From positions 874,513 to 930,503 of the forward strand of contig NZ_LT800499.1 of assembly GCF_900166625.1 (NCBI RefSeq): a stretch of DNA of 55,991 bases. Reading direction: 5' to 3'. A program made the translations under genes and the position numbers. Positions 1-10,448 of the stretch are shown in pieces. Numbering within the stretch: the stretch's first letter is position 1; every line of letters begins with the position of its first letter. The stretch comes from Halobacillus massiliensis. GTDB lineage: Bacteria > Bacillota > Bacilli > Bacillales > Halobacillaceae. The notes beneath the pieces are model-generated. The model worked only from the letters and a program-made list of their open reading frames with translations. It did no database searches and was not told the origin of the DNA.

Positions 1-150
1 TTTGTATTATATAGAAACAAATTACAATTTTTGGGTTGGTATAACGGAAAGGGAAGAAAGAAATTGCCTAAAACAGTTTCCGTTACACTTCTTTTTGCTT
101 CTATATTACTAATTATAGCACCATTTATTATGGGCTCATTATTAAACTAA
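1..150 (+). CDS. C-terminal end of a small membrane protein (5' truncated by window edge)
   Basis: An open frame runs from the first base to a TAA at 148-150, giving 49 residues with no start inside the window. A basic stretch (about residues 14-25, rich in Lys and Arg) precedes one strongly hydrophobic segment (about 28-47), so this is the last membrane helix of a longer protein with the basic part probably cytoplasmic. It is followed directly by a hairpin terminator. I do not recognise the family; function unknown. Confidence 0.55.
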   Translation, partial: FVLYRNKLQFLGWYNGKGRKKLPKTVSVTLLFASILLIIAPFIMGSLLN

Positions 151-154
151 CGGG

Positions 155-187
155 GCGATTGTTCAATATGAGCAATCGCTTTTTTTC
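155..187 (+). terminator. Intrinsic terminator, member of a dispersed repeat family
   Basis: The stem GCGATTG (155-161) pairs with CAATCGC (173-179) and is followed by a run of T. It closes the gene ending at 150. Almost the same hairpin and flanks recur at 802-831, with looser relatives near 951-990 and at 13612-13648. Confidence 0.8.
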
Positions 188-373
188 TAACGGGCAGGAT
201 TGTGGAAGACTCAGTTTCGAGATATTGATCTAAATTATTGGATGATTACCTTGTATCTTTTTTGCTGATTTTTTGAAGGTTTCTGGAGCAGTAATCCTGA
301 AGTTATTCTATATAAAGGCAAGTTTGTAGGTTAACTTGAATACTAAACTTCAAAATACCATGGAGGTGTAGAA

Positions 374-724
374 TTGATAGTTAAGAGAATTGTTGCAAAT
401 ATTGAAACGCAGGACACTTCCGAAGCAAAACACTTCTACGAGGAAATATTAGGACTTAATCAACTAATGGACCTTGATTTTATTGCAACCTATGGATCTA
501 ATGAGAAAATGACCACTCAAATCAGTTTTTTATCTGAGGGAGGATCTGGCACACCAGTACCTGATTTGTCAGTTGAAGTTGATAACCTAGACGAAGTGCT
601 TACTCGTATAAAAGATAATGGAATTCCAATTGTCTATGGACCAACTACAGAACCGTGGGGAGTTCGGCGTTTTTATGTTAGAGATCCTTTCGGAAAATTA
701 GTCAATATTTTAACTCATTTATAA
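374..724 (+). CDS. Glyoxalase/bleomycin-resistance (VOC) fold protein
   Basis: The 116-residue product has the layout of a one-domain VOC protein. An N-terminal strand is followed by the helix with ATSEAKHFYEEILGL-like spacing (seen as TSEAKHFYEEILGL), and the C-terminal part has PWGVRRFYVRDPFGK, typical of the second beta-alpha-beta-beta-beta unit. Members bind a divalent metal and act as dioxygenases, isomerases, epimerases or drug-binding proteins, usually as dimers; the substrate here cannot be read. The start is TTG at 374, supported by GGAGGTG at 362-368. It stands alone between two terminators, and is cytoplasmic since it has no signal peptide. Family is confident, function is not. Confidence 0.85.
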   Translation: MIVKRIVANIETQDTSEAKHFYEEILGLNQLMDLDFIATYGSNEKMTTQISFLSEGGSGTPVPDLSVEVDNLDEVLTRIKDNGIPIVYGPTTEPWGVRRFYVRDPFGKLVNILTHL

Positions 725-801
725 ATTAATCAGGCATATTTGAGATTTTACCCAATGAGGTTAAGGTATAAGTATTTGTGTTCTTTAATACAGAATAGGG
801 G

Positions 802-831
802 GCGATTGTTCAATACGAGCAATCGCTTTTT
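802..831 (+). terminator. Intrinsic terminator, second copy of the repeat
   Basis: The stem GCGATTG (802-808) and CAATCGC (820-826) with T-run matches the hairpin at 155-187, including the TTCAATA-type loop and the CTAAC that follows the T-run. It ends the glyoxalase-fold gene. Confidence 0.75.
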
Positions 832-1020
832 CGCTAACAGGAATGAGACTCAGATAATAGAATGTATGAAACTAAATTGAATTGATTTCGTATGGCTATT
901 AGGAAGCTTTATTACATAATCATAGCAAATTGAATTAATTAAACTGACGGTGCAGGATAGTTCAACAAGAGAGCAGCTTTTCGTTAAAAGGCAAGGTTGT
1001 CGAATAGGGGTGAGGTAGAT

Positions 1021-1338
1021 ATGAAATTGGTAAGCAGGATTCAAGAAAAATACAGAAAAAGTAATAAGTTATTTTTAGCTTTAAAAGTTCTATTAAGCGC
1101 TTTTACAATTTTCTTTGCTGTTAGGGTTTTATTCCTATCTATTTCGGGATTAGTGAGTTCGGATACTTCAACTGATTTTCCGAATTTATTACTTTTTGGT
1201 ATGCTTTTTTCTTTAGGATTATCTAATGCTGTCGAACTAGTTGAAAAGTTTGTTACCAAGAAAAAAGAATATTTTACACTATTACTTATAACTACATTCT
1301 TCCTTCTTGGTGTCTCCGTATTTGTATTGTGGATATGA
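1021..1338 (+). CDS. Small DUF3953-like membrane protein
   Basis: The product has 105 residues. A short basic N-terminus (about 1-16) is followed by three hydrophobic segments (about 20-42, 54-67 and 82-104), with a VEKFVTKKKEY charged turn before the last helix. This arrangement, with a pair of helices separated by a Lys-rich loop near the C-terminus, is like the DUF3953 (YczI-type) proteins of bacilli; the match is by pattern only. ATG at 1021 is chosen over an in-frame start at 997 because GGGGTGAGG sits 6-8 bases upstream of it. Function unknown, probably in the cytoplasmic membrane. Confidence 0.6.
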   Translation: MKLVSRIQEKYRKSNKLFLALKVLLSAFTIFFAVRVLFLSISGLVSSDTSTDFPNLLLFGMLFSLGLSNAVELVEKFVTKKKEYFTLLLITTFFLLGVSVFVLWI

Positions 1339-1389
1339 AATCGCAACACAAAATTAAGTAAGTTTTTAAACAAACAGATGCGTCAGTTT

Positions 1390-1411
1390 GAGATATACTC
1401 GAGAATATCTC
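1390..1411. other. 22-bp near-perfect palindrome
   Basis: GAGATAT (1390-1396) is exactly complementary to ATATCTC (1405-1411) around a CTCGAG core (1398-1403), so the site is symmetric except for one A/A position in each half. It lies between the DUF3953-like gene and a terminator. It could be a repressor site or just a hairpin; no gene with a clear promoter follows. Confidence 0.35.
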
Positions 1412-1496
1412 GAAATCAAGTCTTACAGTAAAGGGGGCGAATCTTGGATAAAAAGATTTGGAACCGTCGCTGGGGAAATAAAGAATAAAGCTTTGA

Positions 1497-1530
1497 AAAA
1501 CGCCTGACCGTATTTTTGGACAGGCGTTTT
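1497..1530. terminator. Bidirectional terminator
   Basis: AAAACGCCTG (1497-1506) pairs with CAGGCGTTTT (1521-1530) around TATTTTTG-type loop sequence, with A and T runs on both sides. It ends the minus-strand homocysteine methyltransferase gene just beyond its stop at 1534 and would also stop plus-strand reading. Confidence 0.8.
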
Positions 1531-1533
1531 AAC

Positions 1534-2583
1534 TTATGCTTTTGTCTTATAAGATGTGATGTGATCCTGCAGCGTGTCGTCACTGCCGAACAAGAAGTGT
1601 TTCTCCATATTCGGGGAATAGGTGGAGTTTACAGCTGTACGGCCGACGGTTTCTGCCACTTCACGAAGCATAGCCGGAGAAGCTCCACAGCAGAGTCCCA
1701 AATAGTTTACACCAATACTGTGGGCTTCTTTGGCCCACTCAGCAAGCTCATACCTGTTCGTGTATAGCGGATCCAGGGACGTTGGGAACGTTGTTTCCGT
1801 TGGAAGTGTACAAGCACAGCTGCCGTCCGGCAGGTTGAAGAAGGTAGGGTGTTCTTCTGTTGTGCGGTAAGGAATGGGAAGGGCACCTACATAACCGTCC
1901 ACCGTATTACGTATTTTCTCTATATATGGTTGCATCGTTGCTGGTCCGCGGAAGCAGTTCATCCCCACAACAAGAGCGCCTTTTTCTTTTAATAAGCGGC
2001 AGGCTTCTTCTACTTCGTAGCCATCTCGCAGAATATTTTCTCCCATCAGGCCAAATGTGATTACGGCAGGAAGCTCTTGTTTTTGGATTTCTTCGAGAGC
2101 AATCAAGGCTTCTTCATAGTAATAGAAGGTTTCTCCGTTCACAAAGTCTACGCCTTCTTCCTTACACCAGCCGATCATCTCCGCAAACATGCTTCTTGTT
2201 TTTTCAACAGCTTCGGGATCATCCGGGTTGAACAGGTTCGTGTTAGAAATGTTCCCAGCTACGAGTGCTTCTTCCTCAGGGTGCTCCTGGGCTACCTCTT
2301 TGGCTAGACGGATGGCCTGTCGGTTAAGCGGCTCTAATAAATCCTCTTTGCCGATGATTCTCATTTTTTCACGGTGGCCGTTATAGGTAAAGGCTAAGAC
2401 GACGTCAGAGCCTGCGAGCATATAGTCACGATACGTCTGTTTTAGTGCCTGAGGGTTATCCAGGGCTACTTCAGGTACAAAGGATCCGGCCTGTAAATAG
2501 CCGCGGCGCTCTAGCTCAAATAAGTAGCCTTCTCCACAAATAACGGGTCCATCCTGTAATCTTTGTTCTAATGATCGTTTCAT
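1534..2583 (-). CDS. Homocysteine S-methyltransferase family protein (betaine-homocysteine methyltransferase-like)
   Basis: The 349-residue product resembles the zinc-dependent homocysteine S-methyltransferase barrel that passes a methyl group to homocysteine to give methionine. The zinc-binding cysteines are visible: GMNCFRG (Cys about 210) and GLCCGASP (Cys-Cys about 298-299), with the family's GEGY and VNGETF segments earlier. The methyl donor (betaine, S-methylmethionine or other) is not shown by the sequence. ATG at 2583 is preferred to the TTG at 2595, because AGAAAGG would touch the TTG directly but sits about 12 bases from the ATG. An S-box riboswitch upstream on the same strand (2778-2878) supports a role in methionine supply. 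Monocistronic, ending at the 1497-1530 terminator. Confidence 0.85.
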   Translation of the reverse strand: MKRSLEQRLQDGPVICGEGYLFELERRGYLQAGSFVPEVALDNPQALKQTYRDYMLAGSDVVLAFTYNGHREKMRIIGKEDLLEPLNRQAIRLAKEVAQEHPEEEALVAGNISNTNLFNPDDPEAVEKTRSMFAEMIGWCKEEGVDFVNGETFYYYEEALIALEEIQKQELPAVITFGLMGENILRDGYEVEEACRLLKEKGALVVGMNCFRGPATMQPYIEKIRNTVDGYVGALPIPYRTTEEHPTFFNLPDGSCACTLPTETTFPTSLDPLYTNRYELAEWAKEAHSIGVNYLGLCCGASPAMLREVAETVGRTAVNSTYSPNMEKHFLFGSDDTLQDHITSYKTKA

Positions 2584-2723
2584 TTCATTCAACAACCTTT
2601 CTGTTTTATAAGAATAGTTTATCTTTAGAAAGCAAGTGCTCTTTTACAAGGCACGATGGCTTTCGGTCGGATACGGGCTAAAATTGTTCAATCCTGTTGG
2701 GTCATATGGTAATCATCTCCTTC

Positions 2724-2760
2724 GAAAAAAATAAGGACCTCCTTGGGTAAGGAAGTCCTT
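2724..2760 (-). terminator. Riboswitch-controlled terminator (expression platform)
   Basis: On the minus strand AAGGACTTCCTTACC pairs with the AAGGAGGTCCTT arm (2733-2760) and is followed by a run of T (2724-2731). It lies between the S-box aptamer and the methyltransferase start, the position expected for SAM-induced termination. Confidence 0.85.
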
Positions 2761-2777
2761 TATGCATAAAGAGTCTC

Positions 2778-2878
2778 CTTATCTTCAAGGTATAACTACT
2801 ACCTTCTGGATTTAGCACCGTGCCAATGGCTGGTTGCTGAGGTATCAAAGGGCCAGTCCCTACACCTCTCTGGATAAG
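2778..2878 (-). promoter_or_regulatory. S-box (SAM-I) riboswitch aptamer
   Basis: Read on the minus strand, the sequence has the S-box landmarks in order: P1 strand CTTATC (2873-2878), AGAGAGGTGTAGGGACTGGCC, then a GCAACCAGCC-type P2/P3 junction, GGTGCTAAATCC, and the closing P1 strand GATAAG (2778-2783). The two P1 strands are exactly complementary. SAM binding would favour the downstream terminator at 2724-2760 and so shut off the homocysteine S-methyltransferase gene when methionine is plentiful. Confidence 0.93.
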
Positions 2879-3287
2879 TTTTACTAGTATGTAGTTTTTG
2901 AAAAACAGTTGCCCTCGTTACATGAGAAGCATTCTTAATCAGAAATCAAATAAAGAATTCATTTTGAAAATTAGATGTTGATAATTTCGCTTGCGTTTTA
3001 CAATACAGGAAAACGAAATAAGAATCAATGGAATTTTTAGAAAAGAAGTTTTAAACTTGATTCTGATTTATTTGAAAATACATGCCAGATGTGTGGATGC
3101 TCACTGAGTGGTGCCTGCCCCGTATTGAAAGGCACTCGGTGCAAGATATAAAGTAAGTCGTTCACCCTCTTCATCCATGAGAATATAACCTAGGTTAGAT
3201 GCAAAATACCTCTATTTTAAATCTTCCGTTATCGGGGGAAAATCTGTAACAAAAGGGTTTGTTCTTTATAATTTCAAAGTTTAAATT
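2879..3287. other. Non-coding stretch upstream of the S-box
   Basis: No convincing gene is seen here. It must hold the minus-strand promoter for the riboswitch transcript, but no clear -35/-10 pair could be picked. A GTGCCT/AGGCAC inverted repeat lies near 3111-3135. Confidence 0.4.
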
Positions 3288-3326
3288 AAGAAAAGATAGC
3301 TCAATACATTAGAGCTATCTTTTCTT
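3288..3326. terminator. Bidirectional terminator behind the decayed TrkA-C fragment
   Basis: AAGAAAAGATAGCTC pairs with GAGCTATCTTTTCTT around AATACATTA-type loop sequence, giving a long stem with A and T runs on both strands. It sits just beyond the stop of the minus-strand pseudogene at 3351. Confidence 0.75.
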
Positions 3327-3350
3327 AGGTGCTTTCTATTTCTATTATAG

Positions 3351-3707
3351 TTAATCTTCAAGTACTAGTTTTTTCTCGAAACGGTTAATATCCTTGTCTG
3401 CCCCAATCACGATTAATATATTATTTTCCCTGATGGCTTCGATAGCCTGGGGGGATACAATCACATCTTTCTCTTTTTATGGAATGAATTTTTCATGAAC
3501 TTTATCATGCAATACGTCATGTAGGCAACCATCATCGTCTGTAGATAAAATAGATTAGTAATGAGTTCGTGTCAAAGGGCTGAAAGTCCCTGCTTCTGAT
3601 ACTTCGTTCATTGTTATACCTCCAAAAATCGTGCGTCTTTTTGCAGATCTAGCAAGTAATACCAACGTATCAACTTTTACAGCTGGAACCAGATCGATAA
3701 ATATCAT
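3351..3707 (-). pseudogene. Decayed TrkA-C (RCK_C) domain protein fragment
   Basis: Reading the minus strand in one frame gives a plausible protein broken by stops. The stretch HDVLHDKVHEKFIP is followed by TAA at 3477-3479, then KEKDVIVSPQAIEAIRENN and a C-terminal ILIVIGADKDINRFEK ending at 3351. The last part has the look of an RCK_C domain of potassium or cation transport regulators, which end in a strand, a GxxxD turn and a short helix. A second in-frame stop lies near 3554-3556. An ATG at 3707 could have been an internal codon of the old gene. The cation-transport link is inference from pattern; the broken frame is directly visible. Confidence 0.5.
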
Positions 3708-3787
3708 TGTTTTTGAATAGCAAGAATTAGGGCTTCTTATTACTCCGAAGCCTTTTAATTTAATAAATATTAAGTATATATTCCTTT

Positions 3788-3823
3788 TTCGTCCAAACCA
3801 TTAAAGAAAAACACCATATCTTT
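3788..3823 (+). promoter_or_regulatory. Conserved promoter-like boxes upstream of the collagen-like gene
   Basis: TTCGTCCAA (3788-3796) and CCATAT (3814-3819) occur here and, with the same 26-base spacing, upstream of the related gene at 26160 (26067 and 26093). AC at 3797-3798 is exactly 16 bases from CATA at 3815, close to the AC-N16-CATA pattern of the mother-cell factor sigma-K, though the last -10 bases do not match. The conservation is seen; the factor is a guess. Confidence 0.35.
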
Positions 3824-3878
3824 ATTAAAGGAAGTTTATTATAATTTCCAAACTTAAATGAAAGGATGTGAGTTTAAA

Positions 3879-6509
<2,631 letters not shown>

Positions 6510-6540
6510 TTTTATTAAAAATACTGAAGGAGGGAGTAAG

Positions 6541-7746
6541 ATGGCTGATATAATCATTTCCAATGTTGGTCCTAATGTGTCCTCCCAGTTTAATGAACTG
6601 AGAAATTCCGAAAAAACACCAATTATTGAACTTACTTCTGTGTACGGGTTATCTGATTTAAGGGATATCGTAGAAACCATTGGAACAGGATCTGTATCTA
6701 ACGATGCTACTGAATATTTAGTAAGCACAGCAGCTGGCTCGACAGATGCTGCAATATTAGAAAGTGCTTTGCGTGGCCGGTATGAACCGGGGTATGCCGG
6801 AGAAGCAGGAATTGGAGCGAGACTGCCTGACGCACCTACAGGAGATCAAGTGGTACGATGGGGGATGTATGATAGCGAGAATGGTGCTTTTTTTGGCACT
6901 ACAAGTACCGATATTTTTGTAGCTGTTCGCAGAGATGGAACAGATGATATTATCAACCAAGGCTCTTGGAATGTAGACAATTTAGATGGCACAGGCCCGA
7001 GTGGTGTGACACTCGATTTAAGTGAGGGGAACATTTATCAGGTTTTATTTACCTGGTATGGTTATGGTGTGATTGAATTTAGGGTAGTACTTCCTAACCC
7101 AGTTACCTTAGCACAAGAAGTAATTACCGTGCATAGGTATACACCGATTGGTGAAACGAGTTTTGTGGACCCCAACCTGCCACTTAGGGCTGAGGTAGAC
7201 AATAATGGAACAGGTTCTCCTCTTACTTTATATATTGGTGGAAGAGCTTACGGAATTATCGGACGGTATGACCCTGTATTTAGAGTAACGTCTGAAAGAA
7301 GGCAGTTGACCGGTGTTACTTCTACGTTAACCCCTGTTATTTCTTTTATTAGAAAAACGGAATTTCCTGCAGGGTCAGGACGAGCGAATTCGATTGAAGT
7401 AAATTTAGAGGAGATTAATCTTATTTCCTCACTTGATATCGCCTATCAGGTTATTTTAGGAGGGACAGTTAACGGCACGTATAACAATTACCCAACAGCC
7501 ACGACCAATATTCCTAATGATGAAACGGGATTGCTAGTAAACAATAATGCGACAACCATAACAGGCGGAGAAGTGGTTTTTCAAGGGATTACTTCAGGAG
7601 GCGGAGGAGCTGACCGAGTAACAGCAAAAGCGTTACTCCTAGATTTTAACTTGCCAACCGATTTGCCAATAACATTAGCCGTATCGAATTTAGAAGGTGG
7701 AACGGCCACTGTCAGAGCTGTATTTAGAGTAACTGAAAGCTGGTAA
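6541..7746 (+). CDS. Stand-alone paralogue of the collagen protein's C-terminal domain
   Basis: The 401-residue product aligns along its length with residues about 480-876 of the preceding protein: both begin with [15 protein letters not shown], share [28 protein letters not shown] and [12 protein letters not shown], and end with RVTE-W. It lacks the collagen and N-terminal domains. GGAGGGAG (6529-6536) supports the ATG; the 31-base gap to the previous stop suggests one transcript. It has no signal peptide or membrane segment. The WYGYG and [11 protein letters not shown] motifs are of a type I associate with phage and virus structural proteins, which is an unverified recollection. It could cap or decorate the collagen filament. 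Confidence 0.8.
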   Translation: MADIIISNVGPNVSSQFNELRNSEKTPIIELTSVYGLSDLRDIVETIGTGSVSNDATEYLVSTAAGSTDAAILESALRGRYEPGYAGEAGIGARLPDAPTGDQVVRWGMYDSENGAFFGTTSTDIFVAVRRDGTDDIINQGSWNVDNLDGTGPSGVTLDLSEGNIYQVLFTWYGYGVIEFRVVLPNPVTLAQEVITVHRYTPIGETSFVDPNLPLRAEVDNNGTGSPLTLYIGGRAYGIIGRYDPVFRVTSERRQLTGVTSTLTPVISFIRKTEFPAGSGRANSIEVNLEEINLISSLDIAYQVILGGTVNGTYNNYPTATTNIPNDETGLLVNNNATTITGGEVVFQGITSGGGGADRVTAKALLLDFNLPTDLPITLAVSNLEGGTATVRAVFRVTESW

Positions 7747-7819
7747 ATATAACTTCAAGAATAATTGGAGCCGTTCTTTAAATCTTAAAGGCTGTAAGTT
7801 TTTCAATATTAATTAGAGG

Positions 7820-7845
7820 AAGGCGTGCCGCGTGCACGCCTTTTC
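7820..7845 (+). terminator. Intrinsic terminator of the collagen-gene pair
   Basis: AAGGCGTGC pairs with GCACGCCTT, followed by TTTTCTT. It ends the two-gene unit 3879-7746. Confidence 0.8.
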
Positions 7846-7859
7846 TTATGAATTCGGTT

Positions 7860-8059
7860 TTAAATTTTAAAACATACCGTTTTACCTTTCAGTCATTAAT
7901 GGGGAGTGAATTTTTGAAAGGGATGGAGAATTTGGTGACGACCAGTTTATGTATGATGGTCAACTGAAGAAGAGGTATTAGCCAGATGCCTAATTTCACT
8001 GACCGAACGGTAGAAATTGCGAAGGAGTACACCTTAGAGACATAGCTTATTTAATAAAT
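7860..8059 (+). other. Intergenic stretch with short broken reading frames
   Basis: A frame reading EFGDDQFMYDGQLKKRY and then a stop (about 7927-7980), followed by a short ATG frame MPNFTDRTVEIAKEY (from 7986), looks like the remains of a small gene. No family is recognised, and the fragments may be chance. Confidence 0.2.
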
Positions 8060-8106
8060 AACTCCTGACTGGGAACATTAAGTTAAATAAGTAAAAGGAG
8101 TTCCCA
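8060..8106 (+). promoter_or_regulatory. Two alternative anti-Shine-Dalgarno pairings before the 8109 gene
   Basis: AACTCCT (8060-8066) is exactly complementary to AGGAGTT (8096-8102), which contains the Shine-Dalgarno of the next gene. TGGGAAC (8070-8076) is exactly complementary to GTTCCCA (8100-8106), just before the ATG. The two 7-bp pairings share bases 8100-8102 and so exclude each other. Either would hinder translation start. Whether this is a switch is inference. Confidence 0.4.
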
Positions 8107-8108
8107 AT

Positions 8109-8561
8109 ATGTGGATTAATATTGTAGTCGGTCTAGTTATTCCCTGGTTAACGATCGGTTATTTATTCATAAAAAATCCAGTAGTAATCATATTGATGTA
8201 TCCACTAGGGGTAGCTACTGCATTTGTAGGCAGTGATTGGGGTTTTGGACTTTTTTGGGAAGTTACTCCGACTTATGAGCAGAACCATTCTTTGCCAGCG
8301 TTTCCTTTCAAAATCGGTTACTTCCCCCTATTGGCCGTTTTGTTTGGTTATATAAAAGCAAAGGAAATAATCAATACACCTCTGCTTATTATTTTATTCA
8401 CGATCATTACCGCTTTTATGGAGCTTGTAGGGGTTTGGGCGGGTAAAATTATCTATTCTCATGGTTGGAACATTTTCTGGACACTTTGGATCTATTTATT
8501 AGGGTTTATGGGAACGACCTTCTATATAAAAATACTTAAGAAGTATAAAATTTTAGAGTAG
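8109..8561 (+). CDS. CBO0543-like integral membrane protein
   Basis: The 150-residue product is nearly all membrane: hydrophobic segments lie at about residues 3-20, 25-43, 72-87, 94-116 and 124-143. The WGFGLFWEVTP loop after the second helix and the small size fit the CBO0543 family of Firmicute membrane proteins, whose function is unknown. AAAAGGAG (8093-8100) supports the ATG. The leader can fold over this ribosome site in two ways (8060-8106). It stands alone on the plus strand. Confidence 0.65.
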   Translation: MWINIVVGLVIPWLTIGYLFIKNPVVIILMYPLGVATAFVGSDWGFGLFWEVTPTYEQNHSLPAFPFKIGYFPLLAVLFGYIKAKEIINTPLLIILFTIITAFMELVGVWAGKIIYSHGWNIFWTLWIYLLGFMGTTFYIKILKKYKILE

Positions 8562-8960
8562 AGACGTATTTCCCCTCTATTATACGACTAGTATAGGGTT
8601 AGTGTTCTTTTAATGCAGGGTATCTCGAAAACAACTCTTTTAGAAAAGGGGTAGAATATTTATTTGAGAATAGCATTGACACAGATTACCACCGTGGTAT
8701 TGTGGAATTGGGAGAAATATGGAAGGTGGAATTAGATTTGCCAACAACTTGTAATGGTTAAAAAGTAATTAAATAGTACATTTTTTCTTATTATTTTTAT
8801 TCATAGGAGAAGTGTGTCTATTTTTAACCATTACAGGGAACGCGGGATTAACAGTTGTTTAATTCCATGCGGGATTACTATAAGGTATCCTTTTTTTATG
8901 GGAAATCTTTCTCCACTCAACCGTTATTGGCGTTCCTCTGAATTATAGGAGGAGCGATGT
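8562..8960 (+). other. Intergenic stretch containing a gene remnant
   Basis: Apart from the open fragment at 8603-8761 described separately, nothing coding is seen. No clear terminator follows the membrane-protein gene at 8561. Confidence 0.4.
8603..8761 (+). pseudogene. Headless reading-frame fragment of unknown family
   Basis: A frame free of stops from 8603 to a TAA at 8759-8761 gives about 52 residues of normal-looking composition, including RKGVEYLFENSIDTDYHRG and IVELGEIWKVELDLP, but has no usable start or ribosome site. It reads like the C-terminal end of a soluble protein whose front was lost. No family is recognised. Confidence 0.3.
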
Positions 8961-9533
8961 ATGAGCGTTAATGAATTATTAACTTATGAGATTATTCCTC
9001 AGGAAATACCCAGCGTCATTCGTAACTGTAGTAAATGTAAAAGGGATACAGCATTCTATTGTAGTGAGAAATTCAGGGTGAATGCAAATCAAAAAATGGT
9101 GGATGTTTGGGTTGTTTATAACTGTACACATTGTGAGGGAACTTGGAATTTCCCTATATTATCTAGAGTACATGTAAATAAAATTAATGCTGAAACATAT
9201 TCCAAATTTATGAATAATGATAAAGAGACCATCTGGTACTATGCTTTTCAATTCAATCATTTGCGGAAACTATGTAATGAAGTGAATACAACTATACGTT
9301 ACGAGTTAAGGGAAGAGAGGCTTGAATCAAAAACGAACCATCTTACCATTAGGTTTTCCTGTAAACATGATTTTGGTCTTAGAATTGATAAACTATTAGC
9401 AGAAATACTTGGCATTTCAAGGTCCAATCTAATAGAACTTGAGCGTAATGGAATGATAAGGCTAAACCCAAATATAAATATAAAGAAAAAAATTATGGAT
9501 AACTTACAAGTAACAATTTGTGAATTATTATAA
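8961..9533 (+). CDS. DUF1062 domain protein
   Basis: The 190-residue product fits the DUF1062 family. A four-cysteine zinc-ribbon-like N-terminal part (NCSKCKRDT at about 22-30 and NCTHCEGTW at about 55-63) is followed by a helical region and a C-terminal SRSNLIELERNGMIRL-like segment that resembles an S4-type RNA-binding or helix-turn-helix motif. The family's role is not known; metal and nucleic-acid binding are inferences from motifs. ATG at 8961 has GGAGGAGC at 8949-8956. It is cytoplasmic and monocistronic, ending at a terminator at 9544-9577. Confidence 0.8.
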   Translation: MSVNELLTYEIIPQEIPSVIRNCSKCKRDTAFYCSEKFRVNANQKMVDVWVVYNCTHCEGTWNFPILSRVHVNKINAETYSKFMNNDKETIWYYAFQFNHLRKLCNEVNTTIRYELREERLESKTNHLTIRFSCKHDFGLRIDKLLAEILGISRSNLIELERNGMIRLNPNINIKKKIMDNLQVTICELL

Positions 9534-9543
9534 ATAAGGAATA

Positions 9544-9577
9544 GGGGCTAACTCTCAGAAGGAGTTCAGCCCCTTCT
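9544..9577 (+). terminator. Intrinsic terminator after the DUF1062 gene
   Basis: GGGGCTAACTC pairs with GAGTTCAGCCCC (one bulge), followed by TTCTTC. Confidence 0.75.
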
Positions 9578-9676
9578 TCAATACTGTAGAAGCCTCTGGG
9601 GAAGAAAGCTATCCAGACCTGTTAGGGAAAATCTTTTCTTATTAATCAATCCAGTTACGAATGGGGTTTTAACAAG

Positions 9677-10174
9677 ATGATTTCTTTAAGAAATGTTCAA
9701 GATGCAGATTTAGAACGGCTACTACTGATTGAGAATGAGAGCTTTTCGTTAGAAGAAGCTGCGTCAAAAGAAACATTGTTGGAGAGGATTCAGTTGATAG
9801 CTGATACTTTTATTGTGGCAGAAAGGGATAGGGAAATTCTTGGATATATTAATGGACCTGTTATTGATCAACCTTACATAACCGATAATCTTTTTACGGA
9901 AATTAAAAAGAATCCGAAAAAAGGAGGATATCAGAGTGTTTTAGGGTTAGCAGTGTCCAAAAGAGCAAGAAATCAAAGGATTGCAAAAGATTTAATGGAG
10001 AGAATGGAAGAGATTGTAATAGAAAATGAAAGAGAGGGAATTACTTTAACTTGTAAACAGGAGTTAGTATCTTTTTATGAAAAATTGAGGTTTGATAACC
10101 ATGGCATGTCTAAATCAAAACATGGTGGAGGAAGTTGGTATAACTTGGTCAAATTAAGAGCGGATATGAATTGA
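9677..10174 (+). CDS. GNAT-family N-acetyltransferase
   Basis: The 165-residue product has the GNAT order: an N-terminal RNVQDADLERLLLIENESF strand-helix, an EILGYINGPV strand, then VLGLAVSKRARNQRIAKDLM, where the usual acetyl-CoA loop (Q/RxxGxG/A) is present in the altered form RNQRIA, and a C-terminal LTCKQELVSFYEKLRF helix. The arrangement with a long loop before the acetyl-CoA site is like the small-amine (AANAT-type) subgroup. The substrate is unknown. No strong ribosome site precedes the ATG, so the start is less certain. Cytoplasmic; no obvious operon partner. Confidence 0.8.
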   Translation: MISLRNVQDADLERLLLIENESFSLEEAASKETLLERIQLIADTFIVAERDREILGYINGPVIDQPYITDNLFTEIKKNPKKGGYQSVLGLAVSKRARNQRIAKDLMERMEEIVIENEREGITLTCKQELVSFYEKLRFDNHGMSKSKHGGGSWYNLVKLRADMN

Positions 10175-10448
10175 TATTTCTTAAGAATAGGGGCTTATCT
10201 GTAGCAAAGATAAGTCTCATTGTTATGGAAAAAGTTGAGTTTCTGGATTCATTTTGAAATAATTGGTAGAAATAACAATAATAATCCTCCAAAGAATTGA
10301 AACTGAATACTACCTTCTTACATAGGTCATTGCATTTCTTACAATGAAAATCTCTTAACGTCAAAGTTATAGAGCGGGAAATACATACTCGAACGAAAAC
10401 AGACACAGCTGGTAAAGAAGATTTAGTTAAATACAAGGAGTGGTGTTT

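Noticed and set aside
1041-1373. A 110-codon minus-strand frame opposite the DUF3953-like gene
   Set aside because: It has no ribosome site, and the plus-strand frame has one and encodes a coherent membrane protein.
3111-3135. A GTGCCT/AGGCAC inverted repeat as an insertion-sequence end
   Set aside because: No transposase or target duplication is seen, and the arms are only six bases long.
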